DNA of 63,084 bases from Nonomuraea corallina (GTDB lineage Bacteria; Actinomycetota; Actinomycetes; Streptosporangiales; Streptosporangiaceae): positions 1 to 63,084 of the forward strand of contig NZ_JAPNNL010000020.1 in the NCBI RefSeq assembly GCF_027620315.1, given 5' to 3'. Positions 55,280 through 63,084 of the stretch are shown here, one piece after another. Under the pieces are notes generated by a model. It made no database searches, was not told the DNA's origin, and was given only the letters and a program-made list of their open reading frames with translations. The first letter of the stretch is position 1; each line of letters starts with the position of its first letter. Made by a program: the position numbers and the translations under genes.

Positions 55280-56068
55280 CTAATCCGTGCGGGCTTCCTC
55301 CGGCTCGGCCACGGACTCCTGAGCCTTCCTGTCGGCCACCTCGCGCTTGATGAGCAGGACCCAGCCGCCCACGGCGATGCCGATGAACAGCCACCACTGC
55401 ACGCCGTAGGCCAGGTTGAGGCCGCCGCCCGAGCCCACGTCGGGCGCGGGCACCGGCTCGGGGGCGGCGGCGCTCGGGGGCTGCTGCCCGGTCAGCTCGA
55501 CGTACCCGTCGAGCAGGGGGTACGTCAGCGACCTGCCGATCGAGGCCGGGTTGATGAGCAGCACCTGACGGGGCGGCAGCCCGGACCGCTCCCTGATGCC
55601 GCTGTTGGCCTCGGTCTCGCTCGGCCGTAGCCGCCCGGTGACAGTTACCTCACCCGTGGGCGGCGGGGGCACCGCTGGATGCTCGTCGGCGCTCGCCCCC
55701 GCCGGGACCCAGCCCCGGTTGACCAGGACGGCGTGGCCGCCGCCGGTGACGAGGGGAGTGATCACGAAGTAGCCCGGCCGCCCGTTCTGCGGACGCCGCC
55801 GCACGACGAGCTCCTGCGCGGGATCGTACGTGCCGGTGACCGTGACGCTCCTGAACCGGTCGGACTCCTCGGCGGTCCCGCCCGGCCGGACGAGGGTCTC
55901 CAGGGGCACCGGGGCGCTCTCGATGTTGCGGGTGACGAGGTCGCTGTCGGCCGAGCGCTCCTCGAAGCGCCCGAACTGCCACTGCCCCAGGAACACGAAG
56001 GCGGGGATCACGAGCAGCACGACGATGTGGAGCGCGACCCAGCGGGGCGTGAGCAGGAACCGGTACAC
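55280..56068 (-). CDS. SURF1-family protein
   Basis: A 262-residue protein with an N-terminal membrane helix (about 10-29), a central domain with VTGTYDPAQELVVRRRPQNGRPGYFVITPL and VLVNRGWVPAG, and a C-terminal helix (about 224-242) preceded by LNLAYGVQWWLF, all typical. It aids assembly of cytochrome c oxidase, probably haem insertion. It is followed 1 bp later by the phosphatase gene on the same strand. Confidence 0.92.
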   Translation of the reverse strand: MYRFLLTPRWVALHIVVLLVIPAFVFLGQWQFGRFEERSADSDLVTRNIESAPVPLETLVRPGGTAEESDRFRSVTVTGTYDPAQELVVRRRPQNGRPGYFVITPLVTGGGHAVLVNRGWVPAGASADEHPAVPPPPTGEVTVTGRLRPSETEANSGIRERSGLPPRQVLLINPASIGRSLTYPLLDGYVELTGQQPPSAAAPEPVPAPDVGSGGGLNLAYGVQWWLFIGIAVGGWVLLIKREVADRKAQESVAEPEEARTD

Positions 56069-56110
56069 GTCTCAAGGGTAGGCACCGCGGCAGGTGCTCC
56101 CGCACGCGGC

Positions 56111-56581
56111 TCAGGCGGTCCTGCACGCGGCCCCGGGCAGGGGCGTCACCTCGCGGGGACCGCTCACCTCGTGGCCCTCGGCGCAGCGGAGGTACTGCTC
56201 GACGGGGGCGCCGCAGTCGCGGTGGGTCAGCAGCGTCGGTGGGCCCTCCTCGCCGGACAGGTATCTGTCGCCCCAGTGCATGAGCGCGACCAGCAGCGGA
56301 TAGAGGTCGCGCCCCTTGTCGGTCAGCCGGTACTCGTCGCGCTGCCGCTGGCCCGGCTCGCGGTAGGGGACCTTGCGCAGCAGCCCTTCCTCGACCAGGC
56401 GCGTCAGCCGGGCGCTGAGCACCTGCCGGGGGGCGCCGGTGTGGGCCTGCATGTCGGCGAACCGCCGCACGCCGCTGAACGCCTCACGCAGCACCAGGAA
56501 GGTCCACTTCTCGCCGACGACGTCCAGGGTGCGCTCGATCGAGCAGTTGTCCACCCGGAAAGGCACGATCATGCCGCACAT
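56111..56581 (-). CDS. HxlR-family transcriptional regulator
   Basis: A 156-residue winged-helix regulator: CSIERTLDVVGEKWTFLVLREAFSGVRRF, then PRQVLSARLTRLVEEGLLRKVPY and DEYRLTDKGRDLYPLLVAL. The C-terminal 40 residues hold three Cys. The ATG at 56581 has AGGTAGA 4 nt upstream; ATG 56572 is an alternative. It is divergent from a GNAT gene, with an inverted repeat in the gap that should be the operator. Confidence 0.9.
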   Translation of the reverse strand: MCGMIVPFRVDNCSIERTLDVVGEKWTFLVLREAFSGVRRFADMQAHTGAPRQVLSARLTRLVEEGLLRKVPYREPGQRQRDEYRLTDKGRDLYPLLVALMHWGDRYLSGEEGPPTLLTHRDCGAPVEQYLRCAEGHEVSGPREVTPLPGAACRTA

Positions 56582-56584
56582 TCT

Positions 56585-56611
56585 ACCTGAGTTCGATTGA
56601 CAGACTCAGGT
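56585..56611. promoter_or_regulatory. Inverted repeat between hxlR-like and GNAT genes
   Basis: ACCTGAGT (56585-56592) and ACTCAGGT (56604-56611), perfect 8-bp arms 11 bp apart, in the 51-bp gap between the divergent genes. It is the likely HxlR operator. Confidence 0.6.
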
Positions 56612-56632
56612 TGCCGGGAGGAAGCTGGGTTC

Positions 56633-57187
56633 ATGCTAGGAACTCAGGGGGATCATCTCTTCGGTGTGCGGATCCGCCCGGCCCGGTGCGACGACGCGGA
56701 GCGGGTCCGGCGCTTCCTGGCGGGCCTGTCCCTGCACACGCAGACCTTGCGCTTCTTCTCCGGCGTCACCAGGCCCGCCGCCGGCCTCGTGCGCGCGCTC
56801 ACCGAGATGACCGAAATCAGGGACGTGCTCGTCGCCGTGCACGAGGGGGAGGCCGGGTCCGGGGGAGAGATCGTCGGCCATGCCATGAGCTACCGGGGCG
56901 GGGCGGCCGACGTGGAGATCGCTGTGGTGGTGGCCGACCGGTGGCAGGGGTTCGGGCTCGGCCCCGCGCTCGTCAACAGGCTGCTGTCCAGGGCCGCCCT
57001 GCGCGGCGCCACCACCGTCGGCATGGACGTGATGGGCGACAACCGCCGGGTGCTGGGCATGATCCGCAAGGTCTGGCCCGGCGCCGCGATGCGGGTGTCC
57101 TCAGGGTCGGTGGAGGTGACCGCTATGATCCAGGAGGCCCTACTATTTGCGGAACAACGTTCTGGTGGCTCACCATTGACAGCGTGA
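56633..57187 (+). CDS. GNAT-family N-acetyltransferase
   Basis: A 184-residue GNAT protein. RIRPARCDDAERVRRFLAGLS is the fold's first part, DVEIAVVVADRWQGFGLGPALVNRLL the acetyl-CoA-binding A motif (QGFGLG), and MDVMGDNRRVLGMIRKV the end. The substrate is unknown. ATG 56633 follows GGGAGGAAG by 8 nt. It overlaps the next tetR-like gene by 4 nt. Confidence 0.88.
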   Translation: MLGTQGDHLFGVRIRPARCDDAERVRRFLAGLSLHTQTLRFFSGVTRPAAGLVRALTEMTEIRDVLVAVHEGEAGSGGEIVGHAMSYRGGAADVEIAVVVADRWQGFGLGPALVNRLLSRAALRGATTVGMDVMGDNRRVLGMIRKVWPGAAMRVSSGSVEVTAMIQEALLFAEQRSGGSPLTA

Positions 57188-57783
57188 AGAGTGCCAAGAA
57201 CGGACGCGACGGTCGGACCCGGATCATCGAAGGTGCCCTCCGCCGATTCAGCCAGGACGGGGTGTCGGCCACCACCCTGGCGAGCCTCCGTGACGAGAGT
57301 GGTGTGAGCGTCGGCAGCTTCTACCACCACTTCGCGAGCAAGGAGCACGTCTTCGGCGTGCTCTACGCCGAGACCCTCCAGGCCTACCAGGCGGAGTTCG
57401 TCGCCGAGCTGAGGCGCCACGACGACGCCCGTGACGGCGTGGAAGCGGTCGTCGCCTTCCACATGCGCTGGTCCGGCGAGCACCCCGAGCGGGCCAGGCT
57501 GCTCGTCAGCGAGCGCCCGCCGCGCAAGCAGGAGCCGGGCGGCGCCGAGGTGGCCGAGGCCAGGCGCGAGTTCTTCCGCCAGGTCTCCGACTGGTGGCGG
57601 CCGCACATGAGGAGCGGCAAGCTCCAGCCCGTCTCCCCGACCATGTGCTACGTGCTGTGGCTCGGGCCGGCGCAGGAGATGTGCCGGCTCTGGTTCGCCG
57701 GCGCGCACGCCCCCACCGACGAGGAGGTCAGGGGCCTGGCCGAGGCCGCCTGGCACAGCCTGCGCCAGCGCGAGGACGCCTAG
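57184..57783 (+). CDS. TetR-family transcriptional regulator
   Basis: A 199-residue regulator with the helix-turn-helix RIIEGALRRFSQDGVSATTLASLRDESGVSVGSFYHHFASKEHVFG. GTG 57184 lies in the GNAT stop (GTGA), giving the shortest sensible N-terminus; longer readings pass through the GNAT gene in another frame. With the divergent hxlR-like gene, the acetyltransferase is flanked by two regulators. Confidence 0.88.
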   Translation: MKSAKNGRDGRTRIIEGALRRFSQDGVSATTLASLRDESGVSVGSFYHHFASKEHVFGVLYAETLQAYQAEFVAELRRHDDARDGVEAVVAFHMRWSGEHPERARLLVSERPPRKQEPGGAEVAEARREFFRQVSDWWRPHMRSGKLQPVSPTMCYVLWLGPAQEMCRLWFAGAHAPTDEEVRGLAEAAWHSLRQREDA

Positions 57784-57786
57784 TCG

Positions 57787-58089
57787 TCAGGCGGGCTGCC
57801 GCACGCGTGTGCGCACCCTCCAGTCCGACGCGTCGAGCGAGATGTCGAGCCGCAGCTCTCCCCGCCTCCGGCGCAGCCCCGGCACGCGGACCCGGACCTG
57901 CACGGTGAAACGGCCGCCGCGCGGGCAGCCGAACCCCAGCTCGCCGGGGAGCACCCGCAGGTCGTCGCGGTTGCCGCAGCGCGGGCACGTCCACGACACC
58001 AGATCGAGCCCTCGGTCGTAGTCGGAGCAGGCGCCGAAGTACTCGTCGGGCGCGAACCGCGCCTCGCAGGCCAGGCAGGGGATGAGCAC
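57787..58089 (-). CDS. Small zinc-ribbon protein, 100 aa
   Basis: It begins VLIPCLACEARFAPDEYFGACSDYDRG and has a second Cys pair in SWTCPRCGNRDDLR, so CxxC + CxxC form a probable zinc ribbon; a beta-rich basic C-terminus follows (VQVRVRVPGLRRRRGELRLDI). The function is unknown. GTG 58089 is chosen since upstream in-frame sequence is low-complexity basic and lacks pattern. It is convergent with the tetR-like gene, 3 bp apart. Confidence 0.65.
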   Translation of the reverse strand: MLIPCLACEARFAPDEYFGACSDYDRGLDLVSWTCPRCGNRDDLRVLPGELGFGCPRGGRFTVQVRVRVPGLRRRRGELRLDISLDASDWRVRTRVRQPA

Positions 58090-58185
58090 GGAACATCCGC
58101 TCCTCTTCGAACGGCGGGGGGAGAGCATCCAAGAGATACCGCGCCGTACTTGCAACGCGCTGGAAGAATCCCCGGTGTCCGGGTA

Positions 58186-58215
58186 ACAGTATGATCACTG
58201 ACAGTATCGGATCAT
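58186..58215. promoter_or_regulatory. Overlapping direct and inverted repeats upstream of the methyltransferase gene
   Basis: ACAGTAT is repeated 15 bp apart (58186, 58201), and ATGATC (58191-58196) faces GATCAT (58210-58215). It lies 32-61 bp before the start codon, within the probable promoter. Confidence 0.4.
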
Positions 58216-58246
58216 GCGTGTCGGTTCGCGGTGAAAGGATGGTGGC

Positions 58247-59656
58247 GTGGAACGACTGCGCGATCACCTCCTCGAGACCGGCTACACCGTGGACGGCGTA
58301 CGCGAGCGGCTGGGCGACGTCGCGGCGACCGCGCTCGCCCGCGAGGAGCTGGTCCCCGCCCTGCGCGCCACCGCCGGCGACGACCCGCTCGGCGCGCTGA
58401 TCCGGCTCTGGTGGCTGGGCGTTCCCGTCGAGGCCGCGCGCCTGCCCGCGGCGGTGCTGGAGCAGGCGCTGGAGTCGGGGCTGGTGAGCGCCGAGGGTGA
58501 CGAGCTCCGCGCCGGGGTGCACCTGCAGCCCTGGGAGAGCGACGGGTACGTGGTCTCCGACCGGAAGGTGCGCCCCGGCGACCCGGCGCTGCGCCCCGAC
58601 CACGTGGTGGGCGCGGGCGGCGCGTCCGCCAACCTCGCCCAGCTCGTCACCCGCCGCCCCGCCGGCCGGGCGCTCGACCTCGGCACCGGCTGCGGCGTGC
58701 AGGTCGTCTCGCTGGCAGGCCGGGCCGGCCACGTGACCGCCACCGACGTGAACCCGCGGGCGATCGAGCTGGCCCGGCTGAGCTGGCGGCTCTCGGGGAT
58801 CTCCGGCGTGGACGCCCGCGTGGGCTCGCTGTTCGAGCCGGTCGAGGACGAGCGCTACGACCTGGTCGTGGCCAACCCGCCGTTCGTGATCTCTCCTGGC
58901 GGCACGCTGACCTACCGCGAGACCGGCGCGGCCGGCGACGCGTTCTGCCGCGACCTCGTACGGCGGACGCCGCGCCACCTCAGCCCCGGCGGCCAGGCCC
59001 ACTTCCTGGCCAGCTGGCTGCACGTGGAGGGAGAGGACTGGCGCGACCGGGTGGGCGGCTGGCTGCGCGACGGCGGCTGCGACGCCTGGGTGGTGGAGCG
59101 CGACGTGCAGGACCCGGCCGAGTACGTCGAGCTGTGGCTGCGCGACGCCGCCCGGCAGGGCACCCCCGACTACGCCGAACGCTACGACCGGTGGCTCGCC
59201 TGGTTCGAGGAGCACAAGGTCGAGGCGATCGGCTTCGGCTGGATCAGCATGCGCAACTCCGGCACGCTCGACCCGGTGGTCCGCGTCGAGCGGCTCACCC
59301 ACCGGGTGACCCTGCCGGTCGGCGACTACGTGGACGGCGTCCTCGACGCGATCTCGGCCGCCCACCGCGCCGGGGACCTCTCGGCGGCCCGGCTGCGCAC
59401 CGCCGAAGGGCTGCTGGACGAGCGCGTCGGGCTGCCCGGCGCGGAGGACCCGATGCGCATCGTGCTGCGCCAGACCGCCGGGCTCCTCCGTACGCGCGAG
59501 GTCGGCACCGTGGAGGCCGCCCTGGCCGGCGTGTGCGACGGCGAGCTGGCGCTCGGCCCCCTGCTCAACGTCATCGCCGAGCTGGTCGGCGACGGCGCGG
59601 CGCCGCAGGCCGAGGCCATCCGCCCGCTCATCGCCGAGGGCTATTTCGTCCTGTGA
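58247..59656 (+). CDS. Class I SAM-dependent methyltransferase with DUF7059-like N-terminus
   Basis: A 469-residue protein. An N-terminal winged helical region (about 1-130) precedes a Rossmann methyltransferase: motif I LDLGTGCGVQVVSLA, acidic motif TATDVNPRAIELA, and the catalytic VVANPPFVIS (NPPF, typical of N-methyltransferases of HemK/RsmC type). The C-terminal 130 residues are specific to actinobacteria. It probably modifies rRNA, tRNA or a protein; the target is unknown. GTG 58247 has AAAGGA upstream. Confidence 0.87.
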   Translation: MERLRDHLLETGYTVDGVRERLGDVAATALAREELVPALRATAGDDPLGALIRLWWLGVPVEAARLPAAVLEQALESGLVSAEGDELRAGVHLQPWESDGYVVSDRKVRPGDPALRPDHVVGAGGASANLAQLVTRRPAGRALDLGTGCGVQVVSLAGRAGHVTATDVNPRAIELARLSWRLSGISGVDARVGSLFEPVEDERYDLVVANPPFVISPGGTLTYRETGAAGDAFCRDLVRRTPRHLSPGGQAHFLASWLHVEGEDWRDRVGGWLRDGGCDAWVVERDVQDPAEYVELWLRDAARQGTPDYAERYDRWLAWFEEHKVEAIGFGWISMRNSGTLDPVVRVERLTHRVTLPVGDYVDGVLDAISAAHRAGDLSAARLRTAEGLLDERVGLPGAEDPMRIVLRQTAGLLRTREVGTVEAALAGVCDGELALGPLLNVIAELVGDGAAPQAEAIRPLIAEGYFVL

Positions 59657-59663
59657 CCCCGCG

Positions 59664-59692
59664 GTTGATCGGGCGTTGATTGGTTGTTGACC
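59664..59692 (+). promoter_or_regulatory. Triple heptamer repeat with 11-bp phasing (SARP-box-like), copy A
   Basis: GTTGATC-GGGC-GTTGATT-GGTT-GTTGACC: heptamers at 59664, 59675 and 59686, each separated by 4 bp, so one helical turn apart. SARP regulators bind this layout (established knowledge). No convincing gene lies downstream on the + strand within the 250 bp before the SARP gene's end. Confidence 0.65.
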
Positions 59693-59773
59693 CGCGTGGT
59701 CGAAGCTTCTGACAACGACGCGGCCCTGGGGGGTTCGAGGGACCGCGTCGGGTCCGGCCGGTCGCCGTTGTGA

Positions 59774-59854
59774 GGCGGCTAGCCGCCGCGCGGAGCATCC
59801 GGATGACCGGGCCCCCTGGCGACGCGCGGTGGTCAGGCGGCCGGCCGGGCCGCC
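59774..59854. terminator. Two GC hairpins between convergent methyltransferase and SARP genes
   Basis: GGCGGC-TA-GCCGCC (59774-59787) and GGCGGCC-GGCCG-GGCCGCC (59836-59854). They may act as bidirectional terminators. No T-run is seen. Confidence 0.45.
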
Positions 59855-59944
59855 GATCTGTACGGACCACGGGGGGTTCGTGACTCCCAAAGGACAGCCT
59901 TGGTTAACCATGTGTGGATGACACGTCTGGACGACGAGCTGTAC

Positions 59945-62932
59945 TCAGGACTCGACGACCTTCCCCGCGACGGGGATGCCGGCGAGCAGGCTCCTGACAT
60001 CGTCGGCCTCAGGGGCGCCGAGCCGGGCGAAGAGGCCGAGGGCCTGACGTAGGCACTCGGCGCTGCGGGTGGCGCTGCCCAGCCCCATGAGGGCGCGGCC
60101 CAGCACCGTCAGCGACAGCGCCTCCCCGTACGGATGCCCGATCTCCCGCGAGACGACCAGCGCCTGCTCGGCGTGGCGGACCGCGTCCTCGTAGCGTCCG
60201 GCGGTGATGAACGTCTCGGCCAGCCGCGAGCACACCCGCTGCTCCCACACCCGCTGCTTGCCCGCGCGGAAGAACGCCAGGCACTCGGCGTGGTGGTGGA
60301 CGGCCTCGGCGAGCCGGCCCACCCGCGACAGCACGATGCCCAGGTGGTAGCGGGCCCTGGCGGTGCCGGCGCCGCTGCCGATCTCGGTGAACAGGGCCAG
60401 CCCCTGCTCCGCCGCCGCGATCGCGTCCTCCGGACGGCCGAGGCCGAGGTGGTCGCGGGCGGAGTAGCTGTGCACCAGCGCCTCGCCGGCGGGCACGCCG
60501 TTCTCCCGGTAGAAGCGCATGGCCGCGTCGAACCAGGCCAGCGCCTCGGTGTGGCGGCGCTGCCGGCCCACCACGACCGCCAGCGCGTTGAGCACCTCAC
60601 CGGTGACGATCTTCTCGTGCCGTGCGGCCGACAGCTCGTGCACCCGGGTGAACTGCTCCTCGGCCTCCGGCAGCCGGTTGCCGGCGAACATCACCCGGCC
60701 CAGGACGTACCGGGCGCGCAGCTCGCTGCCCTGGTCGCCCAGGCGGAGCGCGGTGGCGAGCACGGCGCGGGTGGCGTGGTCGAACTCGCGGGTGTGGGTG
60801 CCCGACTCCAGCAGCGGCTCCATGGCCACCAGCAGGTCGCCCGCGGGCAGCAGCTGGTCGCCGGCGCGGGCGGAGGCGGCGGCCTGGTTGATCGAGGCGA
60901 ACAGCGCGTCGCCCTCGACGATCAACCAGGCGACGGCCTCGTCGGCGGTGGAGAAGGTGCGCCCGCTGCCGACCACGGCCAGGTTGTCGGAGATCATGCT
61001 GCCCTCGTAGGCGAGCCGGTGCGCCGACTGGGCCGAGGCCAGGTAGAAGCCGAGCAGGCGGCGCAGGGCCATCGTGCGCGCCTGCTGCCGTTCGGCCTTC
61101 TCCAGCTCCTTGCGGGCGAACAGCTTGAGCAGGTCGTGGTAGCGGTAGCGGCCGGGCGCGGGCGCCTCCACCAGGCTGGCGTCGACCAGCGACTCCAGCA
61201 GGTCCTCCGCCTCGAAGACGCTCATCGACAGCAGCGCCGCCGCGGCCCCGAGCGAGATGTCCGGCCCGGTGGGCAGCGCCAGCAGCCGGAAGGCGCGCTG
61301 CTGTGCCGGGTCGAGCTGGCCGTAGCCGAGCGCGAACGTGGCCTCCACGGCCAGGTTGCCGACCCGCAGCTCGTCCAGCCGGCGCTGCTCGTCGGCCAGG
61401 CGGGGGACGAGCGAGGCCACGGTCCACGACGGGCGGGCGGCCAGCCGGGCCGCCACGATCCGCACCGCCAGCGGCAGGAAGCCGCAGGCGGCCACCACGT
61501 CCATGGCGGCGCCGTGCTCGGCCGCCACCCGCTCGGGCCCGGCCACCGCGGCGAACAGCTGCAGAGCCTCGTCGGGCTCCATCACGTCCAGGTCCACCAG
61601 CTTGGCGGAGGGCAGGTCGGCGAGCTTGGACCGGCTGGTCACCAGCGCCGCGCAGCCCGGCGAGCCCGGCAGCAGGGGGCTCACCTGGCCGGCGTCGCGG
61701 GCGTTGTCGAGCAGTACGAGGATGCGCCGGTCGGCCAGGATCGACCGGTAGAGCGCGGCCCGGTCGGCCGGCGCCTCGGGGATCACGTCGGCCGGGATGC
61801 CCAGCGCGCGCAGGAACGAGCCCAGCGTCGAGGCCGGGTCGGCCGCCTCGTCGGTGTAGCCGCGCAGGTCGGCGTAGAGCTGGCCGTCGGGGAACAGGTG
61901 GCCGGTGGCGTGCGCCACGTGCACCGCCAGCGCGGTCTTGCCCACGCCGCCGATCCCGCAGATCGCCGCGACCGGCACGCCCTCGGCCGGCGACTGGGCC
62001 GACACCAGCGTGCGCAGCCGCCCGGCGATCTCCTTGCGCCCGGTGAAGTCGTTCACCGCGGCCGGGAGCTGCGCGGGCCTGGGCAGGTCGGGCGCCGGCT
62101 CCTCCTCGGGCTCCTTCGCCTCCTCCTGCTCGGCCCTGACAGGCGCGGACAGGCCGGGGTCGGCGGTCAGGATGCGCTGGTGCAGGGCCGTCAGCTCCGG
62201 CCCCGGCTCGACGCCCAGCTCGTGGACGAGCGCCTGGCGGGTCTCGGTGAAGACCGCCAGGGCGTCGCCCTGCCGCCCGCACCGGTAGTAGGCGAGCATG
62301 AGCTGGGCCCGCAGCCGCTCGCGCAGCGGGTGGTCGGCGGTGAGCGCGACCAGCTCGGCCACCACCGAGGCGTGGTCGCCCAGCTCCAGGTCGAGGTCCA
62401 TGAGCGTCTCGATGACGCCGAGCCGCCGCTCGACGAGCCGGTCGCGCTGGTGCTCGGCGAACGGGCCGACGGCCCCGGCCAGCGGTTCGCCCTCGAACAG
62501 GGCGAGCCCGGCCCGCAGGCGTTCGGCGGCGACGGGCAGCCGGCCCGCGCGGCGGGCGGTCTCGGCCTCGGTGACGGCCCGTTCGAACCGGGTGAGGTCG
62601 AGCGAGTCCGCCGGCAGCCGCAGCGCGTAGCCCTTGCCGACCGAGGTCAGCAGTTCGGGACGCGAGCGGGCGGGCCGCTCCGGCTCCAGCACCGTACGCA
62701 GACGGGAGACGTAGGTGCGCAGCGCGCCCAGCGCGCGCGGCGGCGACTCCTCGCCCCAGACCGCGTCGATCATCTCGGCCGGGGTGACCGCCCGGCCCTC
62801 CTTGAGCAGCAGCATGCCGAGGATCGAGCGCTGCAACGGAGTCCCCAGGTCGAGCTCGTGTCCGTGGCGCCACGCACGGACCGGACCCAGCACGGCGAAC
62901 CGCAGCCCGTTGTCGACGTCCTGACCAGCCAT
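59945..62932 (-). CDS. AfsR-like SARP regulator (winged helix-BTAD-NB-ARC-TPR)
   Basis: 995 residues. An OmpR-like winged helix (LRFAVLGPVRAWRHGHELDLG ... LRTYVSRLRTVLEPE) and a BTAD domain (DLTRFERAVTEAETARRAG; ELGVEPGPELTALHQRIL) cover about 1-250. After a Glu/Pro linker comes an NTPase with P-loop GIGGVGKTALA (about 325), Walker B RRILVLLDNARD and PLLPGSPGCAALVTSRSKL. The last 350 residues are TPR-like (GRLAEAVHHHAECLAF). This matches AfsR-type pathway regulators of antibiotic production. ATG 62932 is preferred over a longer reading from 62971. Confidence 0.93.
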   Translation of the reverse strand: MAGQDVDNGLRFAVLGPVRAWRHGHELDLGTPLQRSILGMLLLKEGRAVTPAEMIDAVWGEESPPRALGALRTYVSRLRTVLEPERPARSRPELLTSVGKGYALRLPADSLDLTRFERAVTEAETARRAGRLPVAAERLRAGLALFEGEPLAGAVGPFAEHQRDRLVERRLGVIETLMDLDLELGDHASVVAELVALTADHPLRERLRAQLMLAYYRCGRQGDALAVFTETRQALVHELGVEPGPELTALHQRILTADPGLSAPVRAEQEEAKEPEEEPAPDLPRPAQLPAAVNDFTGRKEIAGRLRTLVSAQSPAEGVPVAAICGIGGVGKTALAVHVAHATGHLFPDGQLYADLRGYTDEAADPASTLGSFLRALGIPADVIPEAPADRAALYRSILADRRILVLLDNARDAGQVSPLLPGSPGCAALVTSRSKLADLPSAKLVDLDVMEPDEALQLFAAVAGPERVAAEHGAAMDVVAACGFLPLAVRIVAARLAARPSWTVASLVPRLADEQRRLDELRVGNLAVEATFALGYGQLDPAQQRAFRLLALPTGPDISLGAAAALLSMSVFEAEDLLESLVDASLVEAPAPGRYRYHDLLKLFARKELEKAERQQARTMALRRLLGFYLASAQSAHRLAYEGSMISDNLAVVGSGRTFSTADEAVAWLIVEGDALFASINQAAASARAGDQLLPAGDLLVAMEPLLESGTHTREFDHATRAVLATALRLGDQGSELRARYVLGRVMFAGNRLPEAEEQFTRVHELSAARHEKIVTGEVLNALAVVVGRQRRHTEALAWFDAAMRFYRENGVPAGEALVHSYSARDHLGLGRPEDAIAAAEQGLALFTEIGSGAGTARARYHLGIVLSRVGRLAEAVHHHAECLAFFRAGKQRVWEQRVCSRLAETFITAGRYEDAVRHAEQALVVSREIGHPYGEALSLTVLGRALMGLGSATRSAECLRQALGLFARLGAPEADDVRSLLAGIPVAGKVVES

Positions 62933-62959
62933 GCCGCCTGTCCCCACAGCAATGGATCG

Positions 62960-62973
62960 ATTTGGTACCAAAT
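62960..62973. promoter_or_regulatory. Perfect 14-bp palindrome upstream of the SARP gene
   Basis: ATTTGGTACCAAAT, 28 bp upstream of the start codon and close to an ATGATA/TATCAT element (possible -10 on the minus strand, 62973-62978). A repressor operator for the SARP gene is likely. Confidence 0.5.
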
Positions 62974-63027
62974 GATAGGTCCATCCTCAGCTCCCACCTA
63001 GGAAGGCGCCGATTCGGTGACCGTTCT

Positions 63028-63056
63028 GTTGATCCGGCATTGATTCCCCGTTGAGC
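63028..63056 (+). promoter_or_regulatory. Triple heptamer repeat with 11-bp phasing (SARP-box-like), copy B
   Basis: GTTGATC-CGGC-ATTGATT-CCCC-GTTGAGC: heptamers at 63028, 63039 and 63050, each with a 4-bp spacer. The units agree with copy A (consensus rTTGAty) while the spacers differ. It lies upstream of the SARP gene and, on the + strand, points to a gene beyond the window. Confidence 0.7.
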
Positions 63057-63084
63057 GCCGCAGGCCACTCTCGAAGAGGTACGA

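Noticed and set aside
59918..60052. A 44-codon frame (MTRLDDELYSGL...) antisense to the SARP 3' end
   Set aside because: It has no ribosome-binding site and its composition mirrors the SARP codons opposite it.
60134..63001. A 955-codon plus-strand frame opposite the SARP gene
   Set aside because: Composition is that of an antisense shadow (Gly/Arg/Val/His-rich), and the SARP domains on the minus strand are clear.

Overview
This is a GC-rich actinobacterial chromosome segment (about 70% G+C, many GTG starts, ATGA/GTGA-coupled genes). The type of organism is an inference: the gene order PBP - rpsF-ssb-rpsR-rplI - MATE exporter - dnaB, together with ffs-dnaX-ybaB-recR, tadA and lysC-asd, a SARP regulator, an F420-type (LLM) oxidoreductase and WXG100-like genes, suggests a filamentous actinomycete, plausibly Streptosporangiales (Nonomuraea-like), in an origin-proximal core region. 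I see no insertion sequence, prophage, integrase or CRISPR array.

1-13.6 kb: the 3' part of a bifunctional penicillin-binding protein, translationally coupled to two polytopic membrane glycosyltransferases; an endonuclease IV gene with a perfect DnaA box beside it; the rpsF-ssb-rpsR-rplI operon; a polar amino-acid ABC importer; an APC permease and a MATE exporter. 13.6-17 kb: a cluster of DnaA-box-like 9-mers followed by dnaB, whose product carries two inteins, one inside the Walker A loop and one at the downstream conserved motif, both with eroded homing-endonuclease regions.

17-30 kb: signalling and regulation. An envelope two-component system with a lipoprotein faces a VanY-like carboxypeptidase. 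Next come a decayed membrane gene, soxR with a recognisable SoxR box, and a phosphoesterase plus ABC-2 exporter divergent from a NarL-type two-component system. A second sliding-clamp gene, MarR, GntR and XRE/TPR regulators and a PH-domain protein complete this part. 30-43.9 kb: upp, two tandem tadA-associated genes and tadA, tRNA-Ser(CGA), a zinc metallopeptidase, a small WXG100-like locus with a YbaB-like gene, a short UvrA-like ATPase, a PLP aldolase behind a perfect 37-bp inverted repeat, tRNA-Ser(GGA), SRP RNA and a dnaX gene swollen by about 500 residues of Gly/Pro/Ala-rich sequence.

43.9-63.1 kb: a GAF regulator, ybaB-recR-DUF5063, lysC (with a likely internal beta-subunit start) coupled to asd, a secreted M15-like protein with 11 decapeptide repeats, TetR/LLM, amidohydrolase, phosphatase, SURF1, HxlR/GNAT/TetR genes, a DUF7059-type methyltransferase, and a large SARP-NB-ARC-TPR regulator. 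Each side of the SARP gene carries a triplet of heptamers with exact 11-bp phasing, the layout expected of SARP binding sites. The features most worth following up are the bi-intein DnaB, the DnaA-box cluster, the phased SARP repeats, the repeat-bearing M15-like protein and the compact WXG100-like locus.
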